NCBI GenBank assembly: GCA_946885425.1
Contig: CAMPGJ010000043.1
Span: 1 to 8,540, forward strand
Direction of reading: 5' to 3'
DNA from: an uncultured bacterium
GTDB taxonomy: Bacteria; Patescibacteria; Microgenomatia; Levybacterales; UBA12049
DNA length: 8,540 bases
Shown one piece after another: positions 4,916 to 8,540 of the stretch. Within the stretch, counting starts at the first letter, position 1; every line of letters begins with the position of its first letter. The notes under the pieces were generated by a model. That model searched no databases. It was not told the origin of the DNA and was given only the letters and a program-made list of their open reading frames with translations. A program made the position numbers and the translations under genes.

Positions 4916-7192
4916 CTATTGTGCCGGTGCTGCTGTCGCTTCTGCCCCCTGTACAGCAGGTGTATTTGTAGGCTGATCTGGAGTACTCTTCAGCTCTCCC
5001 GGGGGATTATATATTTCTTCACCTTTATGATTTTCTTCAATCCATTTATCAATCCCTTCCTGCCAACGGTTTTTACCATCAGTTGAAACAGGATCAAGTT
5101 CTGTAAATACGTAATAGTTCTTTCCATCTTTACTCTTATAAATAGGGGATTCAGATTTTGGTTCTGTCCCTTTGACAAAATATTCAGAGCGTGTTCCTTG
5201 TCCACCATGCGGCAGTCCACCGGCAAAATTATCTATCTGCAGTGCATCCACATTGTCCGGTTTATAAGGCTGTTCATCAGATTTCCCTTTTAAGACAAAG
5301 CTCATGATTTTGTTCCAGATAGGTGACGCACCCGTAATACCGGAGGCGATTTTTGCATTCATCGCAGAATTATCATTATTTCCGACCCATACACCCACGA
5401 CATACGATGGTGTGTATCCAAATGTCCAGTTATCCCGTTTCTCATCCGTCGTACCTGTTTTGACAGAGACAGTTTTACCTGACACATTGAGTAATGAGCT
5501 ACTACCAAATGCCTCTGCCCGTGCATTATTGTCCAGGAGAATATGAGAAATGATAAATGCAATCTCTTCGGATAATACTTTTTTACCCTCTGACTTTTTA
5601 TGCTCAAATATTGTATCTCCTTTATTATCAGTAACCTTCAGAATACTCACAGGATCCTGCCGTACCCCCCGGTTGGCAAAGACACCATATGCTGTCACTT
5701 CATTTAATAGAGATGTTTCCCGTCCACCCAGAACCAATGATAACCCCACCCGTGCACGGTTTTGCGCTGTTGGTTCCCAATTTTCAATTCCCATTTCATA
5801 TGCCTTCTTCAATACCGGATCAATTCCCACTTTTGCGAGTATCTTTACAGCAGGAATATTGAGTGAATTACCAAGAGCAAAACGCATTTGCACAGGACCC
5901 CTGAACTTTCCATCATAATTAACGGGTGTATAGGTGGGCTCCTTAGGATCACCTGTTGGGAACTCTGTTTTTGTATCCATCAATAACATATCCGCTGTAA
6001 ATCCCTTTTCAAGAGCAGCTGCATAGACGACAGGCTTCATTGATGAACCTGGTTGACGGGTATTGGATGTAGCGACGTTAAAATTCCCATCATTATCTTC
6101 ATCAAAATAATCTTTGCTACCTACCATGGCGAGAATCTCACCTGTCTTTGGGTCAGATACTACTGCAGCACCGTTGGTTGCTTTATATGCTTTTAATTTA
6201 TCTACTTCATCTTTGACAATCTCTTCCGTTTTTTTCTGTATATCATAGTCAAGAGAGGTCTTTACTTGTAAACCTCCGGTTGTCACTGTCTGCTCACCAA
6301 ACTGTCTTGATAAAAGCTCTTTTATGTACATAACAAAATGAGGAGCTTTTATCCCTGCAGTAGACTCTCGTTTAAACTGATGTTTTTTTATTTTTTCAAG
6401 GGCCTCCTCCTTTTCTTCTTTAGTAATAAATCCATCTTCTCTCATCCTTTTCAAGACTGCTTCAGTTCTATCGACATAATATTTATTGCCGCTGAAAGGG
6501 GAGTACACACTAGGGCTCTGGGGTAAACCGGCTAAGAAAGCTGCTTCCGCAATATCTAAATCTTTTGCTTTTTTACCCAGATACATCTGTGATGCAGCCT
6601 CTATACCAATAGCCGAACCACCATAAGGAATATTATTCAAATACATTTCCAGGATTTGATCTTTACTATACTTTTGGTTTACTTGTATAGAGAGAATAAG
6701 TTCTTTTATTTTTCTTGCAGGCGTACGTCTGTTATCCAATAGAACATTTTTTACCAGCTGCTGACTGATTGTTGAAGCACCTGCTAGTCCTTTTCCCATT
6801 GCTGCATTTTTAAGTACACGCAAATACCCAATAGGGGAGAATCCCTTATTTGTATAAAAATCTTTATCTTCAATCGCTATTGTTGCCTGCTGAAGCGTTT
6901 TAGAAATTTCACCTAATTTTACGTAGGTCCTATTTTCATCCTGATAGACAGAATAAAGAAGTATTCCTTTTCTATCATAAATCCGTGTGGCATCTGTATA
7001 TTTAGAAGCAATTAATTTACCCGGCTGCGGCAAATCTCTGCTGTACCATAGGAAGAGTAACGGTACCGTTACAACCAATGCGAGCATCCCTAAAAGGACA
7101 ACCTTCAAAATTTTGCTAGGTGTAAAAATATTAGACAAACGCAGACCTTTGCGTCTCAACCTTGTGTTCGGCCGTGCAGAACGATAATCCAT
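4916..7192 (-). CDS. Class A penicillin-binding protein (bifunctional transglycosylase/transpeptidase, PBP1A type)
   Basis: This enzyme polymerises lipid II into glycan strands and cross-links the peptides on the outer face of the membrane. From the start at 7192 it has 758 residues. The order is a basic cytoplasmic tail (1-27), a membrane anchor (about 28-50), a GT51 transglycosylase domain with EDKDFY (108-113, catalytic Glu108), GASTISQQLVKN (138-149), RKIKE (160-164) and ILEMYLNNIPYG (180-191), then a transpeptidase domain with SSMK (Ser383 to Lys386), SLN (443-445) and KTGT (578-581). A Pro/Thr/Ala-rich tail follows about 730. All catalytic motifs are intact. A start 12 codons upstream (7228) is possible, but those codons overlap the extended -10 promoter, so the ATG at 7192 is preferred. 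The gene is convergent with pheT and divergent from tyrS, and appears monocistronic in this window. Confidence 0.94.
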   Translation of the reverse strand: MDYRSARPNTRLRRKGLRLSNIFTPSKILKVVLLGMLALVVTVPLLFLWYSRDLPQPGKLIASKYTDATRIYDRKGILLYSVYQDENRTYVKLGEISKTLQQATIAIEDKDFYTNKGFSPIGYLRVLKNAAMGKGLAGASTISQQLVKNVLLDNRRTPARKIKELILSIQVNQKYSKDQILEMYLNNIPYGGSAIGIEAASQMYLGKKAKDLDIAEAAFLAGLPQSPSVYSPFSGNKYYVDRTEAVLKRMREDGFITKEEKEEALEKIKKHQFKRESTAGIKAPHFVMYIKELLSRQFGEQTVTTGGLQVKTSLDYDIQKKTEEIVKDEVDKLKAYKATNGAAVVSDPKTGEILAMVGSKDYFDEDNDGNFNVATSNTRQPGSSMKPVVYAAALEKGFTADMLLMDTKTEFPTGDPKEPTYTPVNYDGKFRGPVQMRFALGNSLNIPAVKILAKVGIDPVLKKAYEMGIENWEPTAQNRARVGLSLVLGGRETSLLNEVTAYGVFANRGVRQDPVSILKVTDNKGDTIFEHKKSEGKKVLSEEIAFIISHILLDNNARAEAFGSSSLLNVSGKTVSVKTGTTDEKRDNWTFGYTPSYVVGVWVGNNDNSAMNAKIASGITGASPIWNKIMSFVLKGKSDEQPYKPDNVDALQIDNFAGGLPHGGQGTRSEYFVKGTEPKSESPIYKSKDGKNYYVFTELDPVSTDGKNRWQEGIDKWIEENHKGEEIYNPPGELKSTPDQPTNTPAVQGAEATAAPAQ

Positions 7193-7204
7193 AGAAGTGC
7201 TTGT

Positions 7205-7213
7205 ATTATAACA
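7205..7213 (-). promoter_or_regulatory. Extended -10 promoter of the PBP gene
   Basis: On the minus strand TGTTATAAT (7213 down to 7205) is a perfect extended -10 (TGN-TATAAT). Transcription would start near 7198, giving only about six bases of leader before the ATG at 7192. The -35 region is weak, as is common with extended -10 promoters. Confidence 0.7.
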
Positions 7214-7274
7214 GATCAGGGCAAACACTTCAGCCCCCCCTCCCCATAAGGTACAGCTTATTTATACCTTTTGG

Positions 7275-7294
7275 ATTCCCGCGTTCGCGGGAAT
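7275..7294. repeat. dRS3-like 20-bp palindrome
   Basis: ATTCCCGCG (7275-7283) and CGCGGGAAT (7286-7294) are perfect inverted repeats around TT. This matches the ATTCCC-N8-GGGAAT form of neisserial dRS3 repeats. The wider match runs from TTGG to GACGA (about 7271-7299). Read on the minus strand the element begins TCGTCATTCCCGCG, sharing GTCATT with the repeats at 1501 and 4404. It lies between the divergent PBP and tyrS promoters. Confidence 0.8.
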
Positions 7295-7313
7295 GACGAG
7301 GAGGGAGGGGTTA

Positions 7314-7322
7314 TGCTATACT
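7314..7322 (+). promoter_or_regulatory. Extended -10 promoter of tyrS
   Basis: TGCTATACT (7314-7322) is an extended -10 with one mismatch in the hexamer. Only six bases separate it from the tyrS ATG at 7329, so the transcript should be leaderless. ATGACG (7293-7298), at the end of the dRS3-like repeat, is a possible -35 at an 18-base spacing. There is no Shine-Dalgarno sequence close to the ATG. Confidence 0.65.
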
Positions 7323-7328
7323 CCAATC

Positions 7329-8537
7329 ATGGATAAGATTGAAGAATTATTGACCCGTGGAGTTGCGAACATTATCCCTAACAAAGGAGAACTTGAGACG
7401 AAATTACGGTCAGGGAAAAAGCTCAACATTTATCTTGGCATTGATCCTACTTCCACCAAAATTCACTTGGGTCATGCGGTTTCTCTTCGTAAGCTTCAGG
7501 CTTTTGCTGATTTAGGACATAACGTTACTTTTTTAATTGGTGATTTTACCGCACTTATCGGTGATACCTCAGATAAAGATACCGAGCGTCCGGCACTTAC
7601 GATGAAGCAAATCAGAGAAAACTTCCAAACCTATATGACACAAGCTGAGAAAGTAGTTGATTTCTCAAAGGTTACGTTGAAAAACAATAGTGAATGGCTC
7701 AAAAGATTAAGCTTCGAAGAAATCATCAAGCTTACCCAACATTTTTCTGTCGGTGATTTTGCCGGACGAGAACTTATCAAAAAAAGATTAAGCGATGGCT
7801 CACGAGTAGGATTACATGAATTTCTTTATCCGGTAATGCAGGGATATGACAGCTACCATCTGGATACTGATATCCAGGTCGGCGGAACAGATCAGACCTT
7901 TAATATGCAAGCAGGGAGAACGTTACAAAAACTTTTAAGAGATAAAGATTCTTTTGTGCTCACTACGCCAATACTGGAAGGCACAGATGGCAGAAAGATG
8001 AGTAAATCCTGGGGCAACGCCATCTGGTTGGATGACACTGCATACGATATGTACGCCAAAGTAATGGCAATCGATGATTCTTTACTCATCCCATACTTCA
8101 CATTGGCAACCAATGTACACATGGCTGAAATTAAACTTCTAGAGGAAAAACTCTCAAAAGGAGAAGAACATCCTATGAAAGCAAAAAAACAACTCGCGCA
8201 GCAGATAGTTGCTGAACTCTATGACAGACATGAAGCAGAACAAGCAGCTAAAGCATTTGAAAATATTGTCCAAAAAGATGAATTGCCTTCTGACATTCCG
8301 ATCATTGTGTTGCCAGCTTCCAAGACAGCCGTATCCATTGCTGACGCTCTGGCAAACATCAACCTTGCCCTAAGTAAATCTGACGCCAAAAGATTGGTTG
8401 AACAAGGGGGAGTACGAGTGGGGGACACACTCATCAAAGACCATCAACAATCTTTCAACTCACTCCTCCCCGAAGACGACACCCCCCGCCCCGTCGGGAC
8501 GCGACGCGGGGGTCCGCTAAAGATAGAGACCTCTTGA
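7329..8537 (+). CDS. tyrS: Tyrosyl-tRNA synthetase, C-terminus disrupted by a repeat
   Basis: TyrRS is a class I synthetase that charges tRNA-Tyr in the cytoplasm. Numbered from the ATG at 7329 (402 residues) it has the Rossmann catalytic domain with LGIDPTSTKIHLGH (36-49, HIGH motif as HLGH), the tyrosine-binding region YPVMQGYDSYHL (167-178) and VGGTDQ (184-189), and KMSKS (223-227). An S4 RNA-binding domain begins near 335 and includes SKSDAKRLVEQGGVRVGD (349-366). The last 26 residues, with TPRPVGTRRGGP, are encoded largely by a GC-rich palindrome. The expected S4 ending (a GDxxQVGKRKF-like hairpin) is missing. In another frame, bases 8510-8539 read GSAKDRDLLI and stay open to the window edge, which resembles the start of that ending. 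The upstream in-frame ATG at 7293 is rejected because it lies in the repeat and promoter. Identity is sure; the C-terminus is doubtful. Confidence 0.93.
   Translation: MDKIEELLTRGVANIIPNKGELETKLRSGKKLNIYLGIDPTSTKIHLGHAVSLRKLQAFADLGHNVTFLIGDFTALIGDTSDKDTERPALTMKQIRENFQTYMTQAEKVVDFSKVTLKNNSEWLKRLSFEEIIKLTQHFSVGDFAGRELIKKRLSDGSRVGLHEFLYPVMQGYDSYHLDTDIQVGGTDQTFNMQAGRTLQKLLRDKDSFVLTTPILEGTDGRKMSKSWGNAIWLDDTAYDMYAKVMAIDDSLLIPYFTLATNVHMAEIKLLEEKLSKGEEHPMKAKKQLAQQIVAELYDRHEAEQAAKAFENIVQKDELPSDIPIIVLPASKTAVSIADALANINLALSKSDAKRLVEQGGVRVGDTLIKDHQQSFNSLLPEDDTPRPVGTRRGGPLKIETS
8481..8513. repeat. GC-rich palindrome at the 3' end of tyrS
   Basis: ACCCCCCGC (8481-8489) faces GCGGGGGT (8506-8513) with one bulged C. 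Inside, GTCG (8493-8496) faces CGAC (8502-8505) around GGACG. The base composition is far more GC-rich than the rest of tyrS, which suggests an inserted element. It encodes most of the odd TPRPVGTRRGG stretch. Confidence 0.65.
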
Positions 8538-8540
8538 TAC

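Noticed and set aside
5304..5918. Plus-strand open frames opposite the PBP gene
   Set aside because: They are shadows of a conserved gene with intact motifs, and no independent start signals or families were seen.
7193..7228. Upstream ATG at 7228 giving a 770-residue PBP
   Set aside because: The 12 extra codons coincide with an extended -10 element and do not look like PBP sequence.
7234..7310. C-rich (7234-7245) and G-rich (7298-7310) tracts as a long stem or G-quadruplex
   Set aside because: The tracts are complementary only in part, and G runs of three or more are too few and uneven for a convincing quadruplex.
7293..7328. Upstream ATG at 7293 for tyrS
   Set aside because: The extra codons overlap the dRS3-like repeat and the -10 element. 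TyrRS begins normally at MDKIEELL (7329).

Overview
The window looks like a chromosomal segment of a candidate phyla radiation (Patescibacteria) bacterium, possibly a Microgenomates lineage. This is inferred from four things: moderately AT-rich DNA, compact informational genes, a shortened PheT, and many small palindromic or tandem repeats lying between and inside genes. UGA is used as a stop (pheS and tyrS end in it), so a code that reads UGA as glycine is unlikely. The taxon is an inference, not read directly from a marker gene.

Layout, left to right. Bases 1-63 hold an imperfect hairpin. They are followed by rplT (64-414, ribosomal protein L20). A 23-codon leader peptide (420-491) starts five bases after rplT. 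It carries six consecutive aromatic codons and is followed by mutually exclusive RNA hairpins ending in an intrinsic terminator (528-556). This is a classical transcription attenuator, in the position that pheM holds in the E. coli rplT-pheM-pheST cluster. A perfect-consensus promoter (570-598) follows at once. Next come a 69-residue protein of unknown function (636-845), a stand-alone prephenate dehydratase-like protein (862-1494), an 80-bp palindromic repeat (1501-1580), pheS (1606-2679) and pheT (2769-4859). Pointing the other way is a class A penicillin-binding protein (4916-7192, minus strand). It is divergent from tyrS (7329-8537), and a dRS3-like palindrome lies between the two.

The left two thirds form a phenylalanine unit: an enzyme-like protein of the phenylalanine branch plus both subunits of phenylalanyl-tRNA synthetase, downstream of a leader that can sense charged Phe, Tyr and Trp tRNAs. 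TyrRS on the right adds a second aromatic aminoacyl-tRNA synthetase. The PBP is a separate cell-wall gene.

The two most notable observations are (1) the aromatic-codon attenuator with all four classical RNA segments, and (2) repeats that have entered coding sequence. These are an 8-nt tandem array in pheS; a 9-nt array, a 28-bp perfect palindrome and a 78-bp palindromic element in pheT, all in frame; and a GC-rich palindrome at the 3' end of tyrS, after which the family-like C-terminus continues in another frame. This resembles the Rickettsia palindromic elements that are tolerated inside proteins.
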